Source: Chloroflexota bacterium
GTDB taxonomy: Bacteria; Chloroflexota; Anaerolineae; Aggregatilineales; Phototrophicaceae
Length of the DNA stretch: 64,000 bases
Direction: 5' to 3'
NCBI GenBank assembly: GCA_028875245.1
Contig: JAPPEU010000069.1
Coordinates: 1-64,000, forward strand
Shown: piece after piece, positions 40,901 through 48,563 of the stretch
Position numbering within the stretch: the stretch's first letter is position 1
Layout: each line of letters begins with the position of its first letter
Made by a program: the position numbers and the translations under genes
The notes under the pieces: model-generated
The model's input: only the letters and a program-made list of their open reading frames with translations
What the model was told of the DNA's origin: nothing
Databases searched by the model: none

Positions 40901-42079
40901 TGGCAGAGCTCGGGCGCTGAATCGATCAGCAGCGAAGGCTTGGTCGCCATCGGCCTGCTCTACATCGGCCTGTTCCCGGCCAGCCTGTCAAAGGGCATGA
41001 CCTCGCTGTTCTATGCCAATGAGCAGGCGGAAAAACCGGCTGCCATCGCGACAATCACCACGATGAACAAAGCCGTCTTCGGCGTGATTGTCTTGCTCTT
41101 GGGTCACGGCATTGTGGGTTTGGCGGCGATCAGCATCTTCAACAATATGCTGACGCTTCTGGTTTTGTTGTGGGCGGGGCGCAAGTTCATCGGGCGCGTC
41201 GGCCGGCGCCTCCCCGACGTCGGTCTCATCCGCCAAATGGCGAGCGAGAGCCTGCCGCTGATGCTCAATCATTTTTTAGCGACTGTGTTCTTTCAGGTTG
41301 ACATATTGATTCTGCAGGCGCTGAAGGGAGCGGAGATCGTGGCGCAGTACAGCACCGGCTACAAGTGGCTGCTGGCGATCAATATTGTGCCGTCTTTTTT
41401 CACGCAGGCTTTGTTTCCGGTCATGTCCCGCCAAGCGCGGGATAACCCGGCGGCGCTTAGCCGGACGTATCGCTTCGGCATCAAGCTGCTGTTCGCGGCG
41501 ACGTTGCCGCTGGCGGTCGGGTTTACAGTTCTGGCGGAGCCGCTGACGCTGATTCTGGGCGGGGCGCGTTATATCCCGGACGGGGCGATCGCGCTGCAAT
41601 TGATGATCTGGAGCATCCCCATCGGCTGGATGAACAGCCTGACGCAGTACGCCCTCGTCAGCCTTGGCTTGCAGCGTCTGGTCACGCGGGCTTTCGCTGC
41701 CGCTGTCGTTTTTAATATGGCGGCCAATCTCATCTTCATTCCCGCATACGGCTTTCAGGCGGCGGCGATCGCGACCATCGCTTCCGAGATTGCGCTTTTC
41801 CTCCCGTTCATCTATTTTGCGCAGGGCAAGCTCGAGTCCGTGCGCGTGGCGAGCCTGTTGTGGCGGCCGCTTGTCGCCCTGGCGGCCATGCTGCTGGCGC
41901 TGTTCCTGCTGGGTCAATCCCTGCCCGCCTTGATCCTGGGCGCTCTGGCATATACAGGGGTTCTGCTGCTGCTGCGGCCCCTGGATGCGGCGGAGAGCGA
42001 GGCGCTGGCGACTTTGTTGCCGAAAGGGCTGCGGGGCGCGTCGTTATTGCGCTGGATGACTGCGGCGGCGGCCGGGTAA
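37979..42079 (+). CDS. YfhO-like membrane protein fused to a Wzx-type flippase
   Basis: One uninterrupted 1366-residue frame. Residues 1 to about 860 are YfhO-like: many TM segments, the external motif PLWNPHLFAGVPFFAA..SALYP, and a C-terminal soluble portion. About residues 870-1366 form a complete oligosaccharide flippase (LAKVARNSAAPIILNLFNRG, FGLDLFLIREASQQ, 12-14 TMs) like Wzx/MATE. YfhO-like proteins act with polyprenyl-phosphate sugars, and flippases move polyprenyl-linked glycans, so the fusion would join addition and export. ATG at 37979; a TTG is directly ahead of it. The junction has no stop or frame break, so it is a real fusion rather than two genes run together. Confidence 0.85.
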   Translation: MLTQLRRRVAPDLVLILILLLAPLLMFHRQTVGGRTLLPAENLFQDLPYSAYREVARAPEIPHNVLLSDMVLQNLQWKSFIRAQLAQGEIPLWNPHLFAGVPFFAAGQHSALYPLSIIYYVLPLGAAYGWFILLNLWLAGLFMAGFMRALGVNRSGAGLAGIVYQLSGFLIASVVFPMIVAAAVWLPLILWMIENILRGRSLWIFRGTALLWVVIGALAVGCNILAGHIELTIYTLLVAGYFAAFRLLWEFARRWREAGRPSLLWTLTKALSLFALVALGIGLSALQLIPLYEFVGSNWRAERSSLETVLSYAHPHNNALLFLLPNFYGSPAHHSYVDVFSGELISDLRGSAGLARDYIYWGVKNYVESALYIGVLPLFLAAYGLVKGLWRRELTPYVLLFGLLAVMALSFMFGAPTYSLIFNLPGMNQLNSPFRWVFALTLAIAAMAGIGLHLLRARQGRGGFGLAALVGLLLIAAGLAIFLGVALVYTGFDQYEPLFDKYVLEREEAWRAFADGRMLFSYMSPQLLTLGALLLVSGIVFWRAARSRSPRWVVLALGIAAVDLLIASYDFNPASDPLLLDFRPPAIEYLQGQAGRFRVTSLEQPGEVHMLVPNVGMRYGLDEIGGYDSIIPAGYVETMRALQPQYMLDHNQIAPLYTDAIRSPAGYQRVLQSDLLSLLNVRFLLTEPDFEMYLPGWKDVYRQEVAIWENESAMPRAFLVDKADWDPRWLAEMGGGFRFAELEIMAGGLHIPRYEAASISRDSGREKFIDVSLDRDSWLVISESYMPGWRAFARPFGAGEEVEFGLGLRLVLANLQGVELPAGDWTVRLIYSPASVQLGMFASSISVAVILFMLGAWFWRATIGLNTEQSSGLAKVARNSAAPIILNLFNRGIDLAFAMVMYRLLLPLEVGIYNFAIVLFVAFDIFTNFGLDLFLIREASQQRERAGYYLYNTSFFRLVLSLAGVPLLAGVMLLWQSSGAESISSEGLVAIGLLYIGLFPASLSKGMTSLFYANEQAEKPAAIATITTMNKAVFGVIVLLLGHGIVGLAAISIFNNMLTLLVLLWAGRKFIGRVGRRLPDVGLIRQMASESLPLMLNHFLATVFFQVDILILQALKGAEIVAQYSTGYKWLLAINIVPSFFTQALFPVMSRQARDNPAALSRTYRFGIKLLFAATLPLAVGFTVLAEPLTLILGGARYIPDGAIALQLMIWSIPIGWMNSLTQYALVSLGLQRLVTRAFAAAVVFNMAANLIFIPAYGFQAAAIATIASEIALFLPFIYFAQGKLESVRVASLLWRPLVALAAMLLALFLLGQSLPALILGALAYTGVLLLLRPLDAAESEALATLLPKGLRGASLLRWMTAAAAG

Positions 42080-42401
42080 AGCGAGGCGGAATGTCTAAGC
42101 CCATCTCTCGGTCTACCCAGCATCTCTTTTTTGATGAACCTGCCAAATTCCATCCGCAATCATAGCTAGATTTGTAGGGGCGAGAGACGGTCAGTGTCTA
42201 CGCGACCCTTGTCTCGCCCTACGAGCTCGCGCTATCGCATGGTCGGCTGTTTCGGTGAAATGCCCCTACCGATTCCTTCTTTCTGGTTCATTAGTTTGTG
42301 TGAGCCAAGTTGTGACTCGCGAGCGGCTGTGGTATATGGTTTACATTGTCCGCTAAATGGAAAGCCTGAGAGGTTATCAGTGGTCTCTCGCAGCGTCGCG
42401 C
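42080..42401. repeat. Repeat-filled intergenic region (repeat A copies, extended copy 3 on reverse strand)
   Basis: TGTAGGGGCGAGAGACGGTCAGTGTCTACGCGACCC... at 42174-42222 contains the 20-base core of 17557-17576 at 42189-42208. On the reverse strand CTTGGCTCAC (42309) and GGTAGGGGCA (42270) form the third extended element. No gene is seen in these 322 bases. Confidence 0.6.
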
Positions 42402-43292
42402 CTACGGTTTTCGCGCAGCGGAATCCTCGTTCATCGGCATATCGCCATGAGCCATTCCGCCGGCTTTGGCGGGCCGCGCCCAGCGATTGCTGAAGACGAG
42501 ATCGCCATACTCGACTGCGTCATCCAGTTCATCCATCAGCATGTTTGCGATGCTGATGTCGAGTTCGTATACCTCGCCCGCGTCACATTTTAGCTGGAGC
42601 GAGAAGCTGCCATCCGGCCGCAGATCCTCGGCCAGTCCGCTGAGCATGATATGGGCGCCGCCCGGTTGCAGCAGGAGCGTCTCGCCGGCGGGAATCACCA
42701 GGGCGTCGAGCGCTTCCATGCGGGCGATGTCGGCTTCGACGATGGTCCGATGGAATTCGATGCGCTCGGCGGCGGCGCTGGCGGCGGAGACAATGACGCG
42801 GTCGCTGGCGCCGCGATTGCTGATGCGCATGTAAACGGCGCTGGCTTCGCCCTCAGCCTGGTCCATGCCGCCGTGGTCCATATTCGAGTGTTCGTCCTCG
42901 TCCGCTTCCCTGAGGATCTCAAAGTTGAAAGTCTGGCTGGCGACTTCGCCATTGGGCAGGGTCAGGCTGGCTTCGACGATCCAGCTCCCGCCCATCATCC
43001 ACTCGAATGGCAGGCTGAACAGGCCCTCGGTCGCTTGATCGGATTCAGCGAAAACCGGGATCATGCCGGCATGATTCATGTCGCCGCGAACGCTGAGCTT
43101 GCCGGGCTGCGCGATGGCCTTGCCGTCTTTGTCTGTGACGGATACAAGCAAAGTCGTTTCGCCGACGCGCCTGTCGCTCGCGGTCAGCTCGAGTTGAATA
43201 TCGGCCGGCGTCACTTGCCCCTGGCGGCAGGCGGCGCAGGTTAGTAGAACGATGAAGAGCAGCTTGGCGGATCGGCGCAGGGATGCGGTCAT
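42402..43292 (-). CDS. Lipoprotein with FixH/YtkA-like and PCu(A)C copper-chaperone domains
   Basis: A 296-residue exported lipoprotein: signal RRSAKLLFIVLLTCAAC with lipobox TCAAC. The first half (Ig-like, 30-130) looks like YtkA/FixH-type domains of copper and cytochrome oxidase loci. The second half is PCu(A)C: EFHRTIVEADIARMEALDAL and LLLQPGGAHIMLSGL give the H...M...HxM copper set. A His/Met-rich stretch DEHSNMDHGGMDQAE (138-152) joins the two and may bind copper too. GAAGGAGCG precedes the start. Co-transcribed 18 bases after a His-rich membrane protein gene. Likely delivers copper to an oxidase outside the cell. Confidence 0.83.
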   Translation of the reverse strand: MTASLRRSAKLLFIVLLTCAACRQGQVTPADIQLELTASDRRVGETTLLVSVTDKDGKAIAQPGKLSVRGDMNHAGMIPVFAESDQATEGLFSLPFEWMMGGSWIVEASLTLPNGEVASQTFNFEILREADEDEHSNMDHGGMDQAEGEASAVYMRISNRGASDRVIVSAASAAAERIEFHRTIVEADIARMEALDALVIPAGETLLLQPGGAHIMLSGLAEDLRPDGSFSLQLKCDAGEVYELDISIANMLMDELDDAVEYGDLVFSNRWARPAKAGGMAHGDMPMNEDSAARKP

Positions 43293-43310
43293 GGCGCTCC
43301 TTCTGGTTTG

Positions 43311-44399
43311 TCAGGCCGCAGCGCGCTCGGGGATTGCCGGTGGCCGGATGAGCAGGCTCAGCCCATAACCGAAGGCGCCCGAAAGCACCGGTACGCCGAG
43401 CCACATGTGAATTTCCCACCAGAGCCCGCCGCTCTCCCAGGCGGTCTCCCCCAGTATTTGGATCACGAGCATGGCGCCGAGACTGTAGGCGAAGGGAATC
43501 AAAAAAGCGCCGAGCCGCAGGCGCCGGGTGTCGGCGGGCTTCGATCCGCTGAGGAGGAAATCCGCAAGCAGACCGGCTGCGGCCGCGCTGATGGCGAAGA
43601 GAAACTCTTCGGTGTTTTCGATGCGCATCCAGACCATCAACAGCGAATTGACGACGAACATCAAAGTCATGACGCCGAAGGGCAGCCGCCAGCGGCGCGT
43701 CATAAACAGAATGGCGCCGACAAGAATGCTGCTGTGCATTACGAAGGCTACAATGCCGGCGATGTCGTGCAATGCGTGCCAATCCGGCCGGGGCCCGACG
43801 AGGAGGACGGTTTCGGGCGTGACAGCGGCGAAGGATATGAAAAAAGTAAATATGGAGACCAGGCAAGTCGAAGTGAGGATGATAGGCAGCAGTTGACCCC
43901 AGCTGTCATTGGCGGGGCGCCCCCACATGGCGCGGATGGGCCCGCTAATGATCAGGATGCCAGTGAGCGCGAGGAAGAGGTGCGAGGGGCTGACCAGCGC
44001 TTCGATGCCCTCTTCGAAACCAAATGTTTCATGCCAGAGCATATCAACGCCGCCGCCGGCGCCAAAGGCGAAGAAACCGATCAGCGAGAGAGCATACCCC
44101 GCCGGCAAGGCCTTGTTCCAGCGGTGGCCATTGATGACGTTGCGAAAATGACTCATGACCAACACGAGACCGGAGAGGCCGACAGCGCCGTAGAGCAGGG
44201 CATGCCAGGGCGTGAAGAAGCTGTCGTCGACCTTGTCGTGGTTATGCGCCCAGCCGTCGATGTACAAGCCGAAGACGATGGCGCAGGACACAAGCGCCAT
44301 AATCCAATCCAGGCGGATGTTATCGGCGGGCAACCCGGCGATGGCGCGGCCGGCGCTTGCCGAAGGCATTACTGCGTTTGTGGATCGAGTGGCGGTCAT
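43311..44399 (-). CDS. His-rich multi-pass membrane protein
   Basis: A 362-residue protein with about nine TM helices and AAAGGA ahead of the start. I do not recognise a named family. Conserved-looking His/Trp motifs lie at helix ends: GWAHNH (about 50-55), TPWHALLY, DMLWHETFG, SPSHLFLALTG, and WHALHD; several face the same side and could bind heme or copper. It lies 18 bases upstream of the PCu(A)C lipoprotein on one transcript, so a role in copper handling or respiratory-enzyme assembly is inferred, for example a membrane permease or electron carrier. Confidence 0.65.
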   Translation of the reverse strand: MTATRSTNAVMPSASAGRAIAGLPADNIRLDWIMALVSCAIVFGLYIDGWAHNHDKVDDSFFTPWHALLYGAVGLSGLVLVMSHFRNVINGHRWNKALPAGYALSLIGFFAFGAGGGVDMLWHETFGFEEGIEALVSPSHLFLALTGILIISGPIRAMWGRPANDSWGQLLPIILTSTCLVSIFTFFISFAAVTPETVLLVGPRPDWHALHDIAGIVAFVMHSSILVGAILFMTRRWRLPFGVMTLMFVVNSLLMVWMRIENTEEFLFAISAAAAGLLADFLLSGSKPADTRRLRLGAFLIPFAYSLGAMLVIQILGETAWESGGLWWEIHMWLGVPVLSGAFGYGLSLLIRPPAIPERAAA

Positions 44400-44572
44400 G
44401 GCTCGGTCCTTTCCCTCTGCGTCTGCTTTTATTCTATTCGAGATTGTCTCAGAGGCAATGTTTGGCTTCGGGCGGCGGCGGCAAAACGCAGGTCGGCGCA
44501 GACATCGCTAGCGCGCATTCAGCATTCAAGTAAAATCGAAATAGTTGTCGACTGAAGCTGTCGCGGTGGGGC

Positions 44573-46678
44573 ATGGCTTTTGAATTGGAAGCGCTTGTAG
44601 GGCATCTTTACATCGTTGGCGGTCGGGTGATCAACGTCAATCCGCCGGGTTCTTTGGTCGAAGTGGCGCCGCCGGACGCGGCGAAGGGACGCGAAGGCGA
44701 TACCTTCTTTTTGCTGATCGTGCCTTCCGGTTCGATCGCGCCGACCACGTTCTATCAGCAGTTGTCCACGCTGGCCGCCGAGCGTTATTTCAGCCTGGGC
44801 GGCAACGTCACCACCGCGCTGCGCGGCATGTTCCAGCTGCTCAATCGCAATCTTTATGAGCATAACCTGGCGCACAGCGAGAGCCAGGAACAGCAATTTG
44901 AGACGAGCATGATCGCGGCCGTCTTGCATGAAGACGATATGTATGTCGCGCGCGTGGGACCGGTCGTCTCGGTTTTGCAGACGGCCGGCTTGACCTTGAG
45001 CTTTCCCGAAGACCTGACCGATGACGAACCATTGTTCAGCGTTCCGCTGGGCCTGCTGCCGGAGCCGGAGATATCGATGGTGCGATACGGCGTCAATGCC
45101 GGCAGCCGCCTGCTGCTTTCGGACGGGAATCTGGCGGATATACCGGTCGACCGATTGACGAGCGTCCTGCTGGAAAATGACATTGAAAAAGTGCTGCACA
45201 GCCTGCGGCGCACGATCAAGATTCAGAGCCAGTTGATGCTTGTCGAATTGGTGCCGCCGGAATATGAGAGCGCTGTCCTGGCGGCGCCGGGCGAGTCGTC
45301 GCGTGAAATAAGCATGAAGCTGGGCGCGGCGCGGCAAGAATTGGATCTTGACGGCGAGCAGTGGAAACTGCCGCGGCGAGGCGATTTCGGTTCGCTGCTC
45401 GGCTGGGGCTTGGCGCGTGTTGCCAGGCGCGTCGCCGGCGGCTTGCTGTTCTTCAGCGACTTGTTTCAGCGCTTTTTCCCCTTGCCCGAAGTGACGCCGA
45501 CGCGACGCCTGTCTTCCGGCACGCTGATCCTGACCGTCTTGCTCATACCATTGGTCATCGTGAGCATGGTGGTCTTGTCCTGGGTGTCCAACCTGGGCGA
45601 GACAGAATTCGAGCAATGCCTGGGCAAGCTGCAGGACACAGCGAGCCTGGCGCGCTCGATCGACACGAGCAATCGGCGCAGCGTGACTTCGGCCTGGAAC
45701 GCCACGCTGCAAATGACGGACGCTTGCGAAGTGATGCGGCAAGATGACCCGGCGGTGGCGGCGATGCGCGAGGAAGCGCAGACCTTGATTGACGCGATCA
45801 ACAATGTGAAGCGGCGGGAAGCGTATCCATTGACCAATTTTGAGGACGCGGTCATCACCCGTTTGCGTTTGCAGGACGCCAATCTTTACGCCCTGGATGA
45901 CAAGAATGATCTGGTATACAGCATCAAACTTTCCGATGATGGCACCGAGCCGCTGCAGCAGGAGCCGATTCCGATGATGCGCATCGGCGCGACGCACGAA
46001 GGCGGTTACACCATCGGGCAGATAGTCGATATCGCCTTTGATGACCACTCCGGCGATCTGGCGATGCTGGACCGCAACGGAACGCTGGTCCGCTGCGCGC
46101 CGCAATTCATATTAAATTGTGATGCGCAACAGGTGTTGAACGCCAACAATTGGGAGCGGCCGATCGCGCTGACGATCTGGGCGCGGAAACTCTATATTCT
46201 CGACAGCGAAGACGGGCAGATCTGGCGCTATGATCCATCCGGCAGCAGCTATGCCAGCGCCCCGCGCGAGTACTTTTCCGGTTCGGCGCGGCCGAATCTG
46301 CGCAACGTGGTCGATTTCACCATCAGCCGCAGAGGCACGGTTTATGTGCTCTATGGCGATGGCGTCATGAAAAGTTATATCGGCGGCAACGAAGCGCCCT
46401 ATGTCTTCAGCGGCTTTAATGAAGGCAGCGAGCCGCATGTGGTGCGCACGGATGGCTTTTACCTCAATGACAGTCCCTTCGCGCCCGGTTTCTTCCTCAT
46501 CAGCCGCCGGACGCGAACGATATTTGAAACGACTGTCGCGGGCACTTTCATGGACAGCTACCAGGCTTTTGATCAGGAGAAGCTGGGCTTGGTTTCGGCG
46601 GTGGTGGCATATCCGGAGCAGAACCTGGTCTATGTCGCTTCGGGCAACACAATCTTCCGCATCATGATGAATTTGTAG
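44573..46678 (+). CDS. Degenerate PP2C-like phosphatase domain with TM and external beta-propeller-like domain
   Basis: A 701-residue single-pass protein. Residues 1-250 follow the PP2C layout (VGGR..NVN, TTALRGMFQLLNRNLYE, TSMIAAVLHEDDMYVARVG, LLLSDGN), but metal-binding positions are lost: the DG of the first motif is replaced by PSG, GDSR by GPVV, and the final DN by SQ. So it is probably a pseudophosphatase. A TM lies at about 314-340, and the external part (about 440-701) has recurring YALDDKNDLVYSIKL, LAMLDRNGTLVRC, LYILDSEDGQIWRYD blades of a beta-propeller. The stop codon comes from a repeat element. It parallels the atypical kinase at 33173. Confidence 0.7.
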   Translation: MAFELEALVGHLYIVGGRVINVNPPGSLVEVAPPDAAKGREGDTFFLLIVPSGSIAPTTFYQQLSTLAAERYFSLGGNVTTALRGMFQLLNRNLYEHNLAHSESQEQQFETSMIAAVLHEDDMYVARVGPVVSVLQTAGLTLSFPEDLTDDEPLFSVPLGLLPEPEISMVRYGVNAGSRLLLSDGNLADIPVDRLTSVLLENDIEKVLHSLRRTIKIQSQLMLVELVPPEYESAVLAAPGESSREISMKLGAARQELDLDGEQWKLPRRGDFGSLLGWGLARVARRVAGGLLFFSDLFQRFFPLPEVTPTRRLSSGTLILTVLLIPLVIVSMVVLSWVSNLGETEFEQCLGKLQDTASLARSIDTSNRRSVTSAWNATLQMTDACEVMRQDDPAVAAMREEAQTLIDAINNVKRREAYPLTNFEDAVITRLRLQDANLYALDDKNDLVYSIKLSDDGTEPLQQEPIPMMRIGATHEGGYTIGQIVDIAFDDHSGDLAMLDRNGTLVRCAPQFILNCDAQQVLNANNWERPIALTIWARKLYILDSEDGQIWRYDPSGSSYASAPREYFSGSARPNLRNVVDFTISRRGTVYVLYGDGVMKSYIGGNEAPYVFSGFNEGSEPHVVRTDGFYLNDSPFAPGFFLISRRTRTIFETTVAGTFMDSYQAFDQEKLGLVSAVVAYPEQNLVYVASGNTIFRIMMNL

Positions 46679-46700
46679 GGGCGTTTCGCCGAAACGTCCG
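46674..46700. repeat. Hairpin repeat A overlapping the stop of the PP2C-like gene
   Basis: TGTAGGGGCGTTTCGCCGAAACGTCC; the TAG of its first box is the stop codon (46676-46678). Confidence 0.65.
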
Positions 46701-46856
46701 TGCTTGTGATATTGCGCGCTTCAGGGCGCGACAAGTCTTGCTCCTGCATTTCCGCGTTGGCGGGCTCCAGGGCTTTGGTCCCGCGACTGTTCTCAAGCCG
46801 AGTTTGTGGGTATATTTGCATCATACGACAGCGCTATCAGTAAAGGCGGGATGGGG

Positions 46857-47513
46857 ATGAGCAAGAAGGTTTTGATGGTTTACGGCGGCTGGCCCGGGCA
46901 TGACCCGAAAGAGACCACGCATTTATTCGCCGGTCTGCTGGAAGAGGCGGGCATAGAGGTCACCTTGTCGGAGACGCTGGACAGCTTTCTCGATGAGGAA
47001 TTGATGGCGTCGGTGGATATGGTGACGCCGATCAACACGATGAGCAGCATCAGCAATGAACAAGAGGCGGGACTTTTGAACGCGGTGCGCGAGCGCGGCG
47101 TCAATGTCGGCGGCTGGCATGGCGGGATGGCCGACGCCTTCCGCAACAATACCGAATATCAGTTCATGGTCGGCGGGCAGTGGGTGGCGCACCCGGGCAA
47201 CATCATTGATTATCACGTGAATGTGACCGACCAGGAACACCCGATCACCGCGGGCATCCCTGACTTTGCCATGCACTCGGAACAGTATTACATGCATACC
47301 GACCCGTCAAACAAGGTCTTGGCCACCACAACATTCACTGGCGACCACGCGCCCTGGATCGACGGCACGGTGATGCCGGTGGTATGGACGCGCCATTATG
47401 GGGCGGGCAAGATTTTCTATAGCTCGCTGGGTCATGTCGTAGGCGATTTTGATGTGCCCGAAGCGCGGGAGATCGTGCGGCGCGGCTTGTTATGGGCGGC
47501 CGATAGCCTTTAA
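46857..47513 (+). CDS. ThuA-like (glutamine-amidotransferase-fold) protein
   Basis: A 218-residue soluble protein of the ThuA-like family, start ATG 46857 with AAAGG 10 bases upstream; ATG 46851 is an alternative. Markers: [14 protein letters not shown] at the start, [15 protein letters not shown], a stretch [13 protein letters not shown], then HSEQYYMH and [22 protein letters not shown]. Trp-His residues at 100-105 and the His-rich strand replace the usual class I amidotransferase triad. The family is linked to sugar breakdown (trehalose utilisation in Sinorhizobium), but no catalytic activity is agreed. No sugar genes adjoin it. Confidence 0.85.
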   Translation: MSKKVLMVYGGWPGHDPKETTHLFAGLLEEAGIEVTLSETLDSFLDEELMASVDMVTPINTMSSISNEQEAGLLNAVRERGVNVGGWHGGMADAFRNNTEYQFMVGGQWVAHPGNIIDYHVNVTDQEHPITAGIPDFAMHSEQYYMHTDPSNKVLATTTFTGDHAPWIDGTVMPVVWTRHYGAGKIFYSSLGHVVGDFDVPEAREIVRRGLLWAADSL

Positions 47514-47769
47514 GGCGTTCCAAAATCGTCTTGCAAATGAAATCTGTAGACACAAGCGCTGCACACCGGCGGCCCACGCAGAAGGATTCGCCCTATTCCG
47601 CATTCCTTATTTCAACGAAAGTTGTAGGGGCGTTTCGCTGAAACGCCCACAGAATATTTTGGTCCCCTGTCACGAGGGCGTCTCAGCGAGACGCCCCTAC
47701 AGGAGACTCCATATTGGCGAATAAAACAGGGGCGTGGACACGGCAGGTCAGACGTCCATACAATTTCAG
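47514..47769. repeat. Intergenic pair of opposed repeat A hairpins
   Basis: TGTAGGGGCGTTTCGCTGAAACGCCC (47623-47648) is followed by GGGCGTCTCAGCGAGACGCCCCTACA (47676-47701), an opposite-facing copy 27 bases away. The whole looks like a mini-element with inverted ends. Confidence 0.65.
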
Positions 47770-48546
47770 TTATTCGGCATAGTCGGTGGCGCGGCGGTCG
47801 GATGGTTTTAGCGCGCGGTGGCGCAGTTTGATCTGCCACAGGCGCAGGGCCGCTTCGAGGGCGATGACGCCGGACATCTTCGAGTCGCCGTGCTGCCGGT
47901 CGGGGAAGTGGATGGGTATCTCGCCGATGCGGTAGCCGAGCCGGTGCGCCACAAAAGCCAGTTCCACCATGAACACATAACCATTGGCTTTGACTTTGTT
48001 CAAGTCCATGCCGATGAGGCAGTCGCGCTGATAAAGGCGGAATCCACCGGTCGCGTCGCGGATGGGGATGTTCAGGATTGCCGGTGTATAAACGCGGTTC
48101 GCCCACCAGCTTAGCAGCTTGCGCAAAGGTCCCCAGCCTTCGTCGACGCTGCCGCCGGCGGCGTAACGCGAGCCGATGACCATGTCATAGCGCCCCGCCG
48201 TCTCCAATAACTTCGGAATATATTTGGGCTGGTGAGAGAGATCGGCGTCCATCTGGATGATCAGATCGGCGTCCAGCGCCAGGGCCTGTTTGAAGCCCTC
48301 GATATAGGCGGGCCCCAGCCCCTGTTTTTCCGCGCGATGCAACACATTGATTTTGCCCCGGTATGCCGCCTGGGCGCCGAGCTCGTCGGCGACTTGCCCC
48401 GTGCCATCGGGCGAGTTGTCGTCAACGATGAGCAGATGAAAATTGGTAATTTGCAGCGCGAACAGGGCTGGCACGATGCGCGAGATATTTTCGCGCTCGT
48501 TGTATGTGGGCAAGACGACGAGCACCTTGGGCGGCGACCCCGACAT
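47770..48546 (-). CDS. Polyprenol monophosphomannose synthase-like GT2
   Basis: A 258-residue soluble GT-A glycosyltransferase of family 2, DPM1 type. Motifs: VLVVLPTYNERENI at the start, VDDNSPDGTG, QMDADLSHQPKYIP (DxD-type metal site), and GSRY.AGG. There is no C-terminal TM, typical of the short dolichol-phosphate mannose synthases. It would transfer mannose (or another sugar) from GDP to a polyprenyl phosphate, giving the donor for GT39-like enzymes such as the one at 26959. It follows transketolase after 17 bases on the same strand, so the two share a transcript. Confidence 0.85.
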   Translation of the reverse strand: MSGSPPKVLVVLPTYNERENISRIVPALFALQITNFHLLIVDDNSPDGTGQVADELGAQAAYRGKINVLHRAEKQGLGPAYIEGFKQALALDADLIIQMDADLSHQPKYIPKLLETAGRYDMVIGSRYAAGGSVDEGWGPLRKLLSWWANRVYTPAILNIPIRDATGGFRLYQRDCLIGMDLNKVKANGYVFMVELAFVAHRLGYRIGEIPIHFPDRQHGDSKMSGVIALEAALRLWQIKLRHRALKPSDRRATDYAE

Positions 48547-48563
48547 GGCAGCCTCAATTCCCG

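Noticed and set aside
44519-46105. 528-codon reverse frame under the PP2C-like gene
   Set aside because: Antisense shadow; Arg/Gln-rich with no motifs.
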